From NCBI GenBank assembly GCA_030607835.1, contig JAUWJE010000011.1:1-16146 (forward strand): a DNA stretch of 16,146 nt, given 5' to 3'. Of the stretch, positions 6,209 through 14,988 are shown piece after piece; within the stretch, counting starts at the first letter, position 1; each line of letters starts with the position of its first letter. The DNA is from Candidatus Fermentibacterota bacterium (GTDB lineage: Bacteria; Fermentibacterota; Fermentibacteria; Fermentibacterales; JCC-6). The notes beneath the pieces are model-generated. The model was given only the letters and a program-made list of their open reading frames with translations. It was not told the DNA's origin and did no database searches. The position numbers and the translations under genes are program-made.

Positions 6209-7785
6209 ATGAAAAAAAACGACTGGAAGGAATGACATTATTTGCCGGAGCAGCCATTCTTCTTCTAATTCTTTGGCTTCCTGTGAGATACGCACTTCCT
6301 GGTTCCGGGGAGATACTCACTCTATTCTGTATCTGGTTAGGGCTTTTCTACACGGTTGCCCTGAAAAGTCAGCGCACGATCGGTTACCCGGTGGTTCTCT
6401 TTCCTGCATTTCAGGCATACATGTCTGTAACCGGATATTCATTCTTTCAGGAAGCCGGTTTCATACTCGCGACTTTCCTTGGATCATTTGTCTATGCTCT
6501 TGGATCTGGCGGGAATTTATCGGAATGCTTCCATCGGGCTCTGAAATTCATGCTGGTTAGTCTCTTATCACTGAGAATTACAACTTTCATTGTTCAGCCA
6601 TACCGAATGCAGATACTTTCCAACAATGTTCTGGCTACTGTCATTCTCGTGGCAGCGGTACTTCTGGCTGTGTTGTTCAACCATGTAATACACCTGCTCA
6701 CCGGATTCAGAGAGTATAGAGGAATCAAGTATGCTATTTCGCAGTACACTAAATCAATAGTTTATCCTGCATTGTTCGTTCTCTTTCTCGTTCCAGCAGC
6801 AACACATACAGTTGCAACCTCCCGCAGTGGCTGGGAATGGGATATTATTGCAGGTGTCACCGCTATACTCATTATTCAAACAGGTCTATCCGTACTTATT
6901 GACAGAGCAAGATTTTCCTTCTCAAGAACAAAGTTTCTGGAGAATGAACTCGGTAGGCATTCTGACATTCTTGCAAATCTCAGAACTCCAATCGAAGCTC
7001 TTCGGGCTCTCGCACAGTTCTGGTTCCGGGCTGCGGAACCAGAAGCGGTAAGAGTGAGCTGGAATAACATAAGCCTTACATATCCTCCAGTTATGGATCT
7101 CTCTGATCAGGCTCCATTATCACGAAGGGGAACAGGAGGGTTACTTCTTGAAATATGGCCGACATTGAATACAACTCTTGATGCGGAGAGGCTGGAGATA
7201 TTCGTTTCACAGACAGAAATTGTGCTTCAAAATCTTGAACTGAGAACTAATGTCCTGAAAAGGGGATGGAAATGCCTTGAAGCAATGGTCTATTCCCTCG
7301 ATATGTCTGACAGCAAGCAGACTGGTTACAGTAAGCAGGTTGCGACAGTAGCACGGAATATCGGTCGGGAGATGGGCATGGATGATGATTCACTGGAAGA
7401 CCTTGAAATGTCTGCAATGCTGCATCTCACTGCGGCCATACTTGAAAAGGCTGAGGAGGATTCTCAGGAAACGTTCTCTGAAGCTCCCTCAAAAGTACAG
7501 TTCCAGATTCCACCGGATATTGTCAGGGGAATCAGACATATAATGGAGAATTTTGACGGCTCGGGAAAACCTGAAAAACTGGAAGGGAAATCAATACCTC
7601 TAATTTCCAGAATTTTATCAGTTTCGAGTGATTTTGTTACAAATCAGTCAGATCAGTCAATCGAGAATTCAATTCTGGAACTCAAAAGAAGATCAGGATC
7701 AATATATGATCCTGAAATCGTATCAATTCTGGAGGGGATGACCATTCGGAAAAACCAACCCGCATTCTCAGAGATCAGAAGTTAA
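6205..7785 (+). CDS. Membrane HD-GYP paralogue with degenerate active site
   Basis: 526 residues with the layout of the preceding protein: hydrophobic segments over residues 1-235, a soluble middle, and an HD-GYP-like end from about 360. The metal-binding residues are mostly gone. YTHEHS becomes QTGYSKQ (about 373), LHDIGK becomes LHLTAA (about 405), HHERLDGNGYP becomes RHIMENFDGSGKP (about 451), and the DHP segment is not recognisable. The aspartate of VADTFDA survives as SSDFVTN. It therefore probably cannot hydrolyse c-di-GMP and more likely binds, scaffolds or regulates, possibly as a partner of the active paralogue whose gene it overlaps by ATGA. The frame is intact over its full length, so this is a retained pseudoenzyme and not a decayed gene. 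It ends in TAA, 28 bases from the convergent membrane-protein gene. Confidence 0.85.
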   Translation: MNEKKRLEGMTLFAGAAILLLILWLPVRYALPGSGEILTLFCIWLGLFYTVALKSQRTIGYPVVLFPAFQAYMSVTGYSFFQEAGFILATFLGSFVYALGSGGNLSECFHRALKFMLVSLLSLRITTFIVQPYRMQILSNNVLATVILVAAVLLAVLFNHVIHLLTGFREYRGIKYAISQYTKSIVYPALFVLFLVPAATHTVATSRSGWEWDIIAGVTAILIIQTGLSVLIDRARFSFSRTKFLENELGRHSDILANLRTPIEALRALAQFWFRAAEPEAVRVSWNNISLTYPPVMDLSDQAPLSRRGTGGLLLEIWPTLNTTLDAERLEIFVSQTEIVLQNLELRTNVLKRGWKCLEAMVYSLDMSDSKQTGYSKQVATVARNIGREMGMDDDSLEDLEMSAMLHLTAAILEKAEEDSQETFSEAPSKVQFQIPPDIVRGIRHIMENFDGSGKPEKLEGKSIPLISRILSVSSDFVTNQSDQSIENSILELKRRSGSIYDPEIVSILEGMTIRKNQPAFSEIRS

Positions 7786-7813
7786 CCCGCATATTTCACC
7801 ATCTTCTTACCTT

Positions 7814-8740
7814 TTATTCTGCTTCCTCTTTTAGTACACGGCATAGAATACTGGAAGCTCCAGCAAGAAGCAGTTCACTGCTCAGACTAAGGAGTCTCAT
7901 CAGTATAACAGATATAACCACTATCTGTGAATTAACCACAAGCGGAAGCAGAATGAATAGAACTCCCTCCCTTACACCCAATCCGCCAGGTGAGAATATC
8001 GCGATAACACCGACCAGGCTCGCCAGATAGTAAGCACCGGTAACAATCGGGTACAATTCAAAATTTAACTGCGAAAATGAATTAAGAATAATAAAAAAGG
8101 CAAGGCCGTGCAGCATGCCTGTAAGGATATATCCACTTGTCACCTGCAGTATTGTCTTGATTTTGGGAAATGTATCAAGTGGCGCACGCCTGAAAATCCT
8201 GAAAATCAGATTGATAACCCTCTTAAGTATAGAGGGATGTAATAAGGCAAATAGAATAACAAGCAATCCCGCAGGCAGCCATCTGGTGAGCAAAGAATTT
8301 GCCACAGGTACAAATACTGAACCGATAATTACAAGAATGCAGGCTGCAAGCATTGCGGCAATGTATTCTGTTATCAGAGAAGCTGCAACAATTTTCTTTG
8401 AACATTTCTCGTATGCCCGAAGGCGAATAAGGAACAGACCAACCTTGCCGGGTATGTATCGACCCAGCAGGGAAGAGAAAAAAGCCCGGCTGGCAGTTGC
8501 AGCAGGTGCCTTCAAACCGTATGACCCGGTCAGTACAGTCCAGAAGAAGAATCTGTTCACAAATCCAAGGCTGATTAGTATTAATGCAGCGGCAAGATCA
8601 AGAAGCGAAAGTTCCGTGAGATCATAATCCGCTATTCCGCCGCACGTTTTTATCGCAAATAGTGCCACTGCGGCAAGAACCAGAACAAACAGGACTATGC
8701 CGACTATTCTACTGTCCAGAGAGAAACAACTGAATCTCAT
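7814..8740 (-). CDS. UPF0104/LPG-synthase-type integral membrane protein
   Basis: 308 residues, nearly all hydrophobic, with about eight membrane segments. Family signatures are SLLGRYIPGKVG (about residues 90-100), a polar loop rich in basic residues, and the late block SLVGVIAIFSPGGLGVREG. These match the lysylphosphatidylglycerol synthase transmembrane region (UPF0104, AglD-like) family. Members without an added aminoacyltransferase domain, like this one, usually sit beside glycosyltransferase genes and are thought to move or modify lipid-linked or surface glycans. It begins 18 bases after the stop of the pyruvyl transferase fusion gene and is probably co-transcribed with it. The start ATG 8740 has only a weak GGA upstream. 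Exact function unknown. Confidence 0.85.
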   Translation of the reverse strand: MRFSCFSLDSRIVGIVLFVLVLAAVALFAIKTCGGIADYDLTELSLLDLAAALILISLGFVNRFFFWTVLTGSYGLKAPAATASRAFFSSLLGRYIPGKVGLFLIRLRAYEKCSKKIVAASLITEYIAAMLAACILVIIGSVFVPVANSLLTRWLPAGLLVILFALLHPSILKRVINLIFRIFRRAPLDTFPKIKTILQVTSGYILTGMLHGLAFFIILNSFSQLNFELYPIVTGAYYLASLVGVIAIFSPGGLGVREGVLFILLPLVVNSQIVVISVILMRLLSLSSELLLAGASSILCRVLKEEAE

Positions 8741-8758
8741 TATTTCAGTTTTCCATAA

Positions 8759-11071
8759 TCATCTGTTCAGCATAAGTTTCTGAATAGCCATAAATGGATA
8801 ATGAACCCACCATGGAAGCCGTAATAGCAGGAATCTTATTCTGGAATTGAAGACTCTGTACGCTGTTAAAATCATAATCGCTGCAAGATAATCATTGATT
8901 CTGGGTGTGACATTGATGCTGGAATGAATATTCAGATTAAATATTCCGGCAAGTTTTGATCTTGCTTCTGTGTTATATGTATGCCAGATCACAGCTCTTT
9001 TCTGAGCTTGCACCGCGAGAACCGGATCCAGTTGGCTTATTTGAACATTTTCAGATTTTTCCAGATTTCTTATCGCATTATCTCCTCGGCCTGAGAACGA
9101 CAGTGCCATTGTCTCTTTTTGTTTTTCTCTTTTTTGCGTACGAAGCCAGCAATCTCCAAAACTGATATCTGCTTCTTCCGCAAAGTGATCACTGCAGGAA
9201 AAGCATCTCTGCCTGCAGTCAACGTACAAATTCTGGAACAGCCCAAAGTTTCTGGAAAATCGCTTTTTTAAACAGGAACCATTCTGCAATTGGATTTCTG
9301 AATATCCCCTCCAGTGGCCTTTCCTGTATCTGAATGATTTAATCGAGCTGAGGGAAACGCGCCATTTCTTCAGCAGATCAATAAGAAGTTTTCTATCAGT
9401 TGTATGACCACACCATAGACCAATATAAAGACCCACTCTATCCGCGAGGTGTTCATTAGATTGGACATGCTTCTTAATTATGCGTATTTGACAAGGCAGA
9501 GCAACAATATCGAAGCGTCCTTTCTTACTGTTCAGAATATTCAGAATTCCATCAACATGATTAAATTCGCTATATATGCTTCCTGCGTACTTATATACAT
9601 TCAGAGGTTCCTCAACAAGAATAGTCTCCGGAATTGGTCCTTCATCAGTTATCCGGAGATTTGCAACCAACGCGCCATCTGCCGACCCATTCGCTATTCT
9701 TTCAGACAGCAAGGCTGATACAAGTCCGCCTGACGCGCAGGACTGCTTGATTGTTTTAATTGTAGAATACCCAATCACGCAGATTCTGAATATGTTGGAA
9801 TAGAATTGTTCATACAGCTTTTTCGCTGTGCCACCTGGCTTCGGATATCTTTTGCAATTCAGAAGATGAACTACTTCATCGATCTGTATCTGGGCAGATT
9901 TGCAGACTTCAGGGAGCTTATCCTTCATCTTTTTCGAAATTATTGAACGGTTATCTATTATTGAAGTGAGCATTTCTGTTAACGACTCTTCGGTTATATC
10001 ACGCGATTCAGCAACGTAGTTATCAAGCCCGAACTCCGCCATGACCTCCAGATATTTATGTGACCAGGAGGTAACCAGCACCGGTACATGTGTACAGATC
10101 GCTGAGATCATACTATGAAATCTTGACGCTATAAACACATCACACTCGGATATGATTGACCGCAGTTCCTCAGGCCTTCTGTCATCAAGAAGAAGTACAG
10201 TATTCTGTTTGTTACACAATTCATATAATTTCATGCAAACATGATAATCATTGTTTCTGGATCTTTTATCCTCACCAAGATTGCTATGTGCGAGAATGAC
10301 AACTTGAGCATTGAATCTGTCAGACACGGAATTAACAGCAGAGGATAATTCCCCTAAATAATCATGACCTGATCCAGCACAATATGTTTCAAGCACCTGA
10401 CTCGGAGATACGCCAATGATGAAAGATCGTTCTGCTTTCGGCACTATTGTTTCTAATGTATCACTATTTTCATTCTGATCGAGAAGAAACGCGAGATCCG
10501 CAGACTGTTTCCAGTTCACAAGTCCCAGCTCCTGCAGATGTTCTGATGTTCCAGTTCCACGTGCAAAGACAAGTTCAATTCTGCTCAGTACAGTTTTTGC
10601 CAGTCTGCGATTCAGGAAGCTTTTAAAAGGACCAAGAGCCTGTGACATCTTTACAACAGGCACATGGATCAGTAATGCCGGTAGAACACAGCACACATTG
10701 TAAACAAGTGTTAATACTCTTCCATCAACAAAGGAAATCCCTGATAAATCCAGAAGAATATCCGATTCTGCAAGTACGCGGAGGGGTTGATATCTGAGTG
10801 GAATGCTCCTGAGGCCCGGAATACGCCTTAACAGAACAAACAGAAAGGCAAGAAACGGCAATACAAGCATAAGCGGTATTAATCGGAGTGATACAATTTC
10901 AACTCCTGCCTGCTTCAGCAGTCTATCCTTTTCAGGATATAATGAAAACACTCTGTAGGATGTATCCTCTGGAAGCTGTTTCTTCAGTCTCTGAATCGTG
11001 GCTGTCAACATTCCAGCAGCACCTTTGTTGCCAGCGTAAGTGGCACCGATAATGCTAATCGTTGGAATCAT
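8759..11071 (-). CDS. Polysaccharide pyruvyl transferase fused to an FrhB-type domain
   Basis: 770 residues in two parts. Residues 1-400 match the polysaccharide pyruvyl transferase family (CsaB/WcaK type): an N-terminal NKGAAG turn, KMSQALGPF, FARGTGTSEHLQELG, and near the end SRFHSMISAICTHVPV with the following Y-L-E-V-M-A-E-F-G. Residues about 424-720 match the F420 hydrogenase/dehydrogenase beta subunit (FrhB) family: SCASGGLVSALLSERI, DIVALPCQIR, GLYIGLWCGH, then CRQRCFSCSDHF and ADISFGDCW (about 619-640), whose cysteines could hold an iron-sulfur cluster. The ferredoxin cysteines that precede FrhB domains in many homologues are absent. Separate neighbouring genes of these two kinds are common in glycan clusters; here they form one reading frame. 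The start ATG follows AAAGGA at good spacing. It probably attaches or alters pyruvyl ketals on surface glycan, with the second domain as a redox or flavin partner. Confidence 0.85.
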   Translation of the reverse strand: MIPTISIIGATYAGNKGAAGMLTATIQRLKKQLPEDTSYRVFSLYPEKDRLLKQAGVEIVSLRLIPLMLVLPFLAFLFVLLRRIPGLRSIPLRYQPLRVLAESDILLDLSGISFVDGRVLTLVYNVCCVLPALLIHVPVVKMSQALGPFKSFLNRRLAKTVLSRIELVFARGTGTSEHLQELGLVNWKQSADLAFLLDQNENSDTLETIVPKAERSFIIGVSPSQVLETYCAGSGHDYLGELSSAVNSVSDRFNAQVVILAHSNLGEDKRSRNNDYHVCMKLYELCNKQNTVLLLDDRRPEELRSIISECDVFIASRFHSMISAICTHVPVLVTSWSHKYLEVMAEFGLDNYVAESRDITEESLTEMLTSIIDNRSIISKKMKDKLPEVCKSAQIQIDEVVHLLNCKRYPKPGGTAKKLYEQFYSNIFRICVIGYSTIKTIKQSCASGGLVSALLSERIANGSADGALVANLRITDEGPIPETILVEEPLNVYKYAGSIYSEFNHVDGILNILNSKKGRFDIVALPCQIRIIKKHVQSNEHLADRVGLYIGLWCGHTTDRKLLIDLLKKWRVSLSSIKSFRYRKGHWRGYSEIQLQNGSCLKKRFSRNFGLFQNLYVDCRQRCFSCSDHFAEEADISFGDCWLRTQKREKQKETMALSFSGRGDNAIRNLEKSENVQISQLDPVLAVQAQKRAVIWHTYNTEARSKLAGIFNLNIHSSINVTPRINDYLAAIMILTAYRVFNSRIRFLLLRLPWWVHYPFMAIQKLMLNR

Positions 11072-11284
11072 GTTTCCTTTACTATTCTTCCGAATACCCC
11101 TGTCTGCATATCAGAGAGAGATAACTCACGCTCAACAGGTCACCATTGTCTTGAGATTCTAATGATATGTGATATCGATATGCAAGAACCGGTTTTCTCC
11201 GGGGATGCTTCTAGTAATTATGAAAAGTCAGTTGACACAACGGAGTAATAATAGGAATATGTGAAATGCAGGCTAAAACCAGGT

Positions 11285-11319
11285 CACCGGCTGAGATGAT
11301 CATATTCTCTCAGCCGGTG
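11285..11319 (-). terminator. 12-bp stem-loop after the TPR gene
   Basis: Left arm CACCGGCTGAGA (11285-11296) and right arm TCTCAGCCGGTG (11308-11319) pair perfectly around an 11-base loop. On the minus strand it is followed within 5 bases by TTTT, and it lies 40 bases past the TPR stop. Probably a Rho-independent terminator, though the T-run is short. No T-run follows on the plus strand. Confidence 0.6.
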
Positions 11320-11359
11320 CATATCTGTCTCGAAGATCGAAGAAAGCCTCTGAATCAGG

Positions 11360-12925
11360 CTATTGGCTGTATCGCTCTACCCTGTCGATCTTCTCCTCGC
11401 AAAGAGATATCGAATTATAGGCTGCCTGAACCATATTCTGAGCGCTGTTATATCTGTATCCAGTAACCTGTGAAAGATAGGATATAGCAGTATTCAGATC
11501 ACCAATCGCTGATTGCCACGTGGATACATTCTCCAGAATCAGTTCAGATACTCTTGCTTTGTTCGATCCACTCTGGTAATAGAACGCACCCATCATGTAG
11601 TTTGCGAGAGGATCGTTGGGATAAGAGTTACTAAGACGGGAGAACACGTTCTGCATGGCTCCCCTCTGTCCACTGTCACGGTAGATTGAAGCAAGGAGTA
11701 TATAACCTTCTCGACTGCCGGTGCTTGAGATAAGAGATTCCAACCTGTTTACCGCACTGGATGTTCTGCCTGCCCATGCCTCAACTTGAGCGGTGTAAAG
11801 AATCATCTGCGAATTATCGGAATCAGATTCAAGGAGGATCACTACGTGATCTGCAGCGTCTCCATATTGCCCCGTGTTAATGTACGATTGGATAATGCGC
11901 TGCCTCAAACCAAGCATATTGGAATTAAGAGCAAGAATTTCCTCCATATATGGAATTGCCTGTGAGTATTCCCCAAGCTGGAAATATAGAAGACACAGAG
12001 GAAATTTAATTGAAAGATTGTCAGGATTCTGTGCGAGAGCTTCCTCGAAACTGGAAACAGCCTGATCAAGCTCACCCAGAGCCTGGTAAGCAGAGGCAAG
12101 TCCGAGATAAGCATCAGCGTTTTCAGGATCAATATCGACCGCATTTTCGAAATACATTTTAGCTGTTTCGGGATCATCCTGAGCGAGGTAAACACTGCCC
12201 AGTCCAGCAAGAGCATCGGCATTTCCCTCATCGAAAGCAAGAATTGTCTCAAATATTTGCAGAGCCGTTCCAACTGAATCAACATCAGGTTCGAGATAGA
12301 TCTCGGCAAGCTGGAATTTCGTATCCAGTAATGTCGGATCAATCGATAGCGCCTGCTTGAGGAACATGATCGCCATGGACCAGTTCTTCATCTGTATGCT
12401 GAATGCAGCCTGATCGAGTGCCTGTTGAATCCGGCCTCCAATGAGGTCGGATAGAATACTGATCATTTCTACAGCCAGTTGCTTTACAGGTTCTGTGTTC
12501 TTCATGACATAAACCGGATCAGCATTCACAGTATTCCCTGACAACGGGATACAGACATTCCAGGAAACCATGATTTCTTCACCAGAGGGAGAAACATTTC
12601 CATAAAGGATCATATCGGCACCAAGAGCAACACCCGCGTTCACGACGAATGTGGGCGGTACACCATATTCAAAATCTGACGGATTGAATCCCAAGTCTTC
12701 AAAAGCATCTTCAAGATCACCCTTTGAAATGAAGGAGTATTCCTCACTGTCTTCAAAATTGTTTTTCAGCTCATCAAACAATTTCCCACTAACCCAGCGT
12801 GCATCCGAACCGGAATAACCGAATGGTACTATTCCGACCCTCGTGGATTCTCCATCTTCCGATGCAATAGCTGTACCGCAAGCCAGCAGAACCAGACAGA
12901 TTATTGCAAATGTATATCTCATCAT
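11360..12925 (-). CDS. Exported TolB/CsgG-like and TPR repeat protein
   Basis: 521 residues from ATG 12925, preceded 5 bases upstream by GGAGG; the in-frame ATG at 12922 is also well placed. The GTG at 13000 would put untypical residues before the signal peptide. The signal sequence contains LVLLACGTAIAS, which offers either a lipobox (LLAC) or an A-x-A site (AIA/S), so the protein may be a lipoprotein or free periplasmic. The next 150 residues (VGIVPFGYSG, a G-A-D-M-I-L-Y-G-N-V strand) resemble the TolB-N/CsgG/FlgO fold. From about residue 165 to 455 come roughly seven to eight TPR units (for example PETAKMYFENAVDIDPENADAY), a scaffold for protein binding. The stop is TAG, with a terminator-like stem-loop after it. 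No specific partner is suggested by the neighbours. Confidence 0.82.
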   Translation of the reverse strand: MMRYTFAIICLVLLACGTAIASEDGESTRVGIVPFGYSGSDARWVSGKLFDELKNNFEDSEEYSFISKGDLEDAFEDLGFNPSDFEYGVPPTFVVNAGVALGADMILYGNVSPSGEEIMVSWNVCIPLSGNTVNADPVYVMKNTEPVKQLAVEMISILSDLIGGRIQQALDQAAFSIQMKNWSMAIMFLKQALSIDPTLLDTKFQLAEIYLEPDVDSVGTALQIFETILAFDEGNADALAGLGSVYLAQDDPETAKMYFENAVDIDPENADAYLGLASAYQALGELDQAVSSFEEALAQNPDNLSIKFPLCLLYFQLGEYSQAIPYMEEILALNSNMLGLRQRIIQSYINTGQYGDAADHVVILLESDSDNSQMILYTAQVEAWAGRTSSAVNRLESLISSTGSREGYILLASIYRDSGQRGAMQNVFSRLSNSYPNDPLANYMMGAFYYQSGSNKARVSELILENVSTWQSAIGDLNTAISYLSQVTGYRYNSAQNMVQAAYNSISLCEEKIDRVERYSQ

Positions 12926-12935
12926 TCTTTCCTCC
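12926..12935 (-). promoter_or_regulatory. Strong ribosome binding site of the TPR gene
   Basis: The minus strand reads GGAGG, then AAAGA, then ATGATG. This fixes the start at ATG 12925 or 12922 rather than at the GTG at 13000. Confidence 0.75.
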
Positions 12936-13087
12936 AGGTCGTAAATACTACAACACAAATAGCATGATTGCTCGTTAAAACCAGAACGCAAATATTGCAC
13001 TAATGTGATTGTCAGGCAACAGCCATAACCCTTTCACTTTCATCCAGGTAAGATTTCCAGAATACGGTACTTCAAGCCGACTGATTC

Positions 13088-14968
13088 TCATTTATCACCT
13101 CCACCGAAATCATCTTCATTGATTGATACACTGCTGTCAGCGCAATGTTCCATAATGAAGGACTCGACCATATCCTGAGATACAATCCGAAAAGGTGGAA
13201 CAGAACTCAGAAATACTCTACCGTAATTCCGCGAGACAACTCTTCTGTCCATGAGCATAACAACACCGGTGTCCCTGGATGATCTGATCAGTCTTCCCAC
13301 CCCCTGTTTGAGGCGCACGACCGCAAGAGGAAGAGAGTATTTACCAAAAGAGCTTCCTCCATTTTTCTCAATCAGATCCATTCTTGCTCTTGTTAAAGGA
13401 TGACCAGGGGAGGAAAACGGTAACCTGTCAATTATTACTGCCTGAAGCATCTCACCTGGCAGATCTACACCCTCCCAGAAGGACGAAGTGCCAAGAATAA
13501 TCCCTCTGCTGGATTTCCGGAATTCATCAAGTATTCTGTTTCGCGACATTTCACCCTGAACAAAGAGTCTCATATCCGAAGGCACCTCCAACACGGCCCG
13601 TTCTCTAACCAGTTGCAGGTTTCTGTAACTGGTAAACAGCATGAGAGTTCTTCCATCAAGGATTGTTGCCAGCCTCTTACCCCATTCCCAGACTACTCGG
13701 GCAAGCTCCTCGTGAGAATCATGCTCCGGCAGGTTATCCGGAATGGAAAGAACCGCTTGAGATCTGTAATCGAACGGACTTCCGAAACTCCGCGTTATTG
13801 CATCCAAGGCTCCAAGTCTGTCCTTAAAAAAATCAAATTTATCCGCGACCATCAACGTAGCCGAAGTAAGAATCGATGTATCAAACTTAGAGTATACAGT
13901 ATCACATAGCTCAGGGCCGATATCCAGTGGAACAGCTCTTAGAACAGAATTCTTTCTATTCACTTCTACGAAGCAACAGTATTCTTCCGTACTCAGTTCG
14001 GACAGTCTTTTCGTTGCCTGTGCAATTGCGGTTGCTGTCTGGGTAACCGGCAGCAGATCCTCATTCTTTACAGCATCTGAAGCGAGCTCCCTGGAGAGAT
14101 CGCCTGCTTTCTCAAGGCTTTCCAGATGCTCTACAGGATCCCAGACGGATGTTTCTTCGATTCCTGCAGTGAGCTCTGCTATAGCAGCGGACAGTTGTCT
14201 GGCCAGTTCGAGCATCGATGCCTTCTTAGATGTCTCGATCTCGCTGAAAGCAATCCCGTCAAACATTGGCAAAAGTGATCTTTCGCTAAGCGAGAGCCCG
14301 AGGCATTCGCTTGCAGCGTCTTCAAGCCTGTGTCCTTCATCAATTACCAGCACATCCGCCCCCGGCAGCACATCCTCTGAAAGAAGTCCCGATACAAGGA
14401 GATGATGATTAAGTATAAGCAGATCGGATTTTCGAGCGAGATTGCGTGCTTTGAAGAAGTGACAGGCTCCCCTGTAATGACAGGCTGCTCCTGTACAGTC
14501 CATATGATCCGATCTGAAATGCTGCCAGATTGAAGCTGAAGCTTTCTCGGAAAATGATGAGATGTCACCATCATCCGTGGCATCAGCCCACCGCGAAAAT
14601 TTCTGATCTTTCCTGACTATTTCTGAACCGGAATTCCATTTTCGCAGGCACAGATAGTTATTTCTCCCCTTGAGGACACTCACCATGGAATCGAGCTTGA
14701 GTGCTGACAGTACAGCGGGGGCGTCTTTACATGCAAGCTGATCCTGAAGAGTTATTGTCGCAGTGGATACGAAGATCCTTCTGCCGGACAGAAGTGCAGG
14801 AATAATGTAAGCAATACTTTTCCCAATACCTGTCCCGGCTTCAAATAGATGGATTCCGCCCGTGGTAAGAGCTGATCCCACAGCTTTTGCCAGTTCAACC
14901 TGGAGTGTTCTGACGGTGTATCCAGGAATGAATGAAGACAGAGCATATCCATAAAATACATACTCAAT
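13088..14968 (-). CDS. dinG: DinG-type ATP-dependent DNA helicase with an ATT start
   Basis: XPD/DinG superfamily 2 helicase, which unwinds DNA 5' to 3' during repair. Motifs in order: Q-motif-like GYTVRTLQVELA, Walker A EAGTGIGKS, one Cys in NYLC and then C-x4-C-x5-C (DCTGAACHYRGAC) forming the usual [4Fe-4S] site, DEGH box VIDEGHRLEDAA, GTSSFWEGVDLPGE, and QGVGRLIRS (motif VI). No exonuclease domain is fused. The first ordinary start codon, GTG 14881, would begin only 13 residues before Walker A and lose the conserved Q region. The frame is open upstream to a TAA at 14975-14977 and encodes EYVFYGYALSSFIPGYTVRTLQ-type sequence, so the real start is probably ATT 14966-14968 (626 residues) or CTG 14939-14941. 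It follows recJ by 20 bases and is probably in its operon. Confidence 0.88.
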   Translation of the reverse strand: MEYVFYGYALSSFIPGYTVRTLQVELAKAVGSALTTGGIHLFEAGTGIGKSIAYIIPALLSGRRIFVSTATITLQDQLACKDAPAVLSALKLDSMVSVLKGRNNYLCLRKWNSGSEIVRKDQKFSRWADATDDGDISSFSEKASASIWQHFRSDHMDCTGAACHYRGACHFFKARNLARKSDLLILNHHLLVSGLLSEDVLPGADVLVIDEGHRLEDAASECLGLSLSERSLLPMFDGIAFSEIETSKKASMLELARQLSAAIAELTAGIEETSVWDPVEHLESLEKAGDLSRELASDAVKNEDLLPVTQTATAIAQATKRLSELSTEEYCCFVEVNRKNSVLRAVPLDIGPELCDTVYSKFDTSILTSATLMVADKFDFFKDRLGALDAITRSFGSPFDYRSQAVLSIPDNLPEHDSHEELARVVWEWGKRLATILDGRTLMLFTSYRNLQLVRERAVLEVPSDMRLFVQGEMSRNRILDEFRKSSRGIILGTSSFWEGVDLPGEMLQAVIIDRLPFSSPGHPLTRARMDLIEKNGGSSFGKYSLPLAVVRLKQGVGRLIRSSRDTGVVMLMDRRVVSRNYGRVFLSSVPPFRIVSQDMVESFIMEHCADSSVSINEDDFGGGDK

Positions 14969-14988
14969 TTTCTGTTAAAGTGATGTAA

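Noticed and set aside
8115..8627. 170-codon plus-strand frame opposite the UPF0104 membrane gene
   Set aside because: Its composition follows the complement of hydrophobic codons, and the minus-strand gene has clear family motifs.
11172..11181. ATATCGATAT palindrome in the leader of the polysaccharide gene as an operator
   Set aside because: Ten AT-rich bases are too short and there is no second copy; chance is a sufficient explanation.
11232..11260. TTGACA on the plus strand with a GAATAT 17 bases on, as a promoter for a small RNA
   Set aside because: The -10 matches only three of six bases, no plausible plus-strand gene follows, and the stem-loop downstream lacks a T-run on that strand.
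11266..11466. Plus-strand frame of 66 codons next to that TTGACA
   Set aside because: It runs through the terminator stem-loop and the end of the TPR gene on the other strand, has no ribosome site, and shows no protein-like pattern.
14752..14967. 71-codon minus-strand frame starting TTG-AGT-ATG above the helicase
   Set aside because: It overlaps the helicase in another frame, and the helicase frame carries the conserved residues through the same bases. Kept only as a possible sign of an indel.
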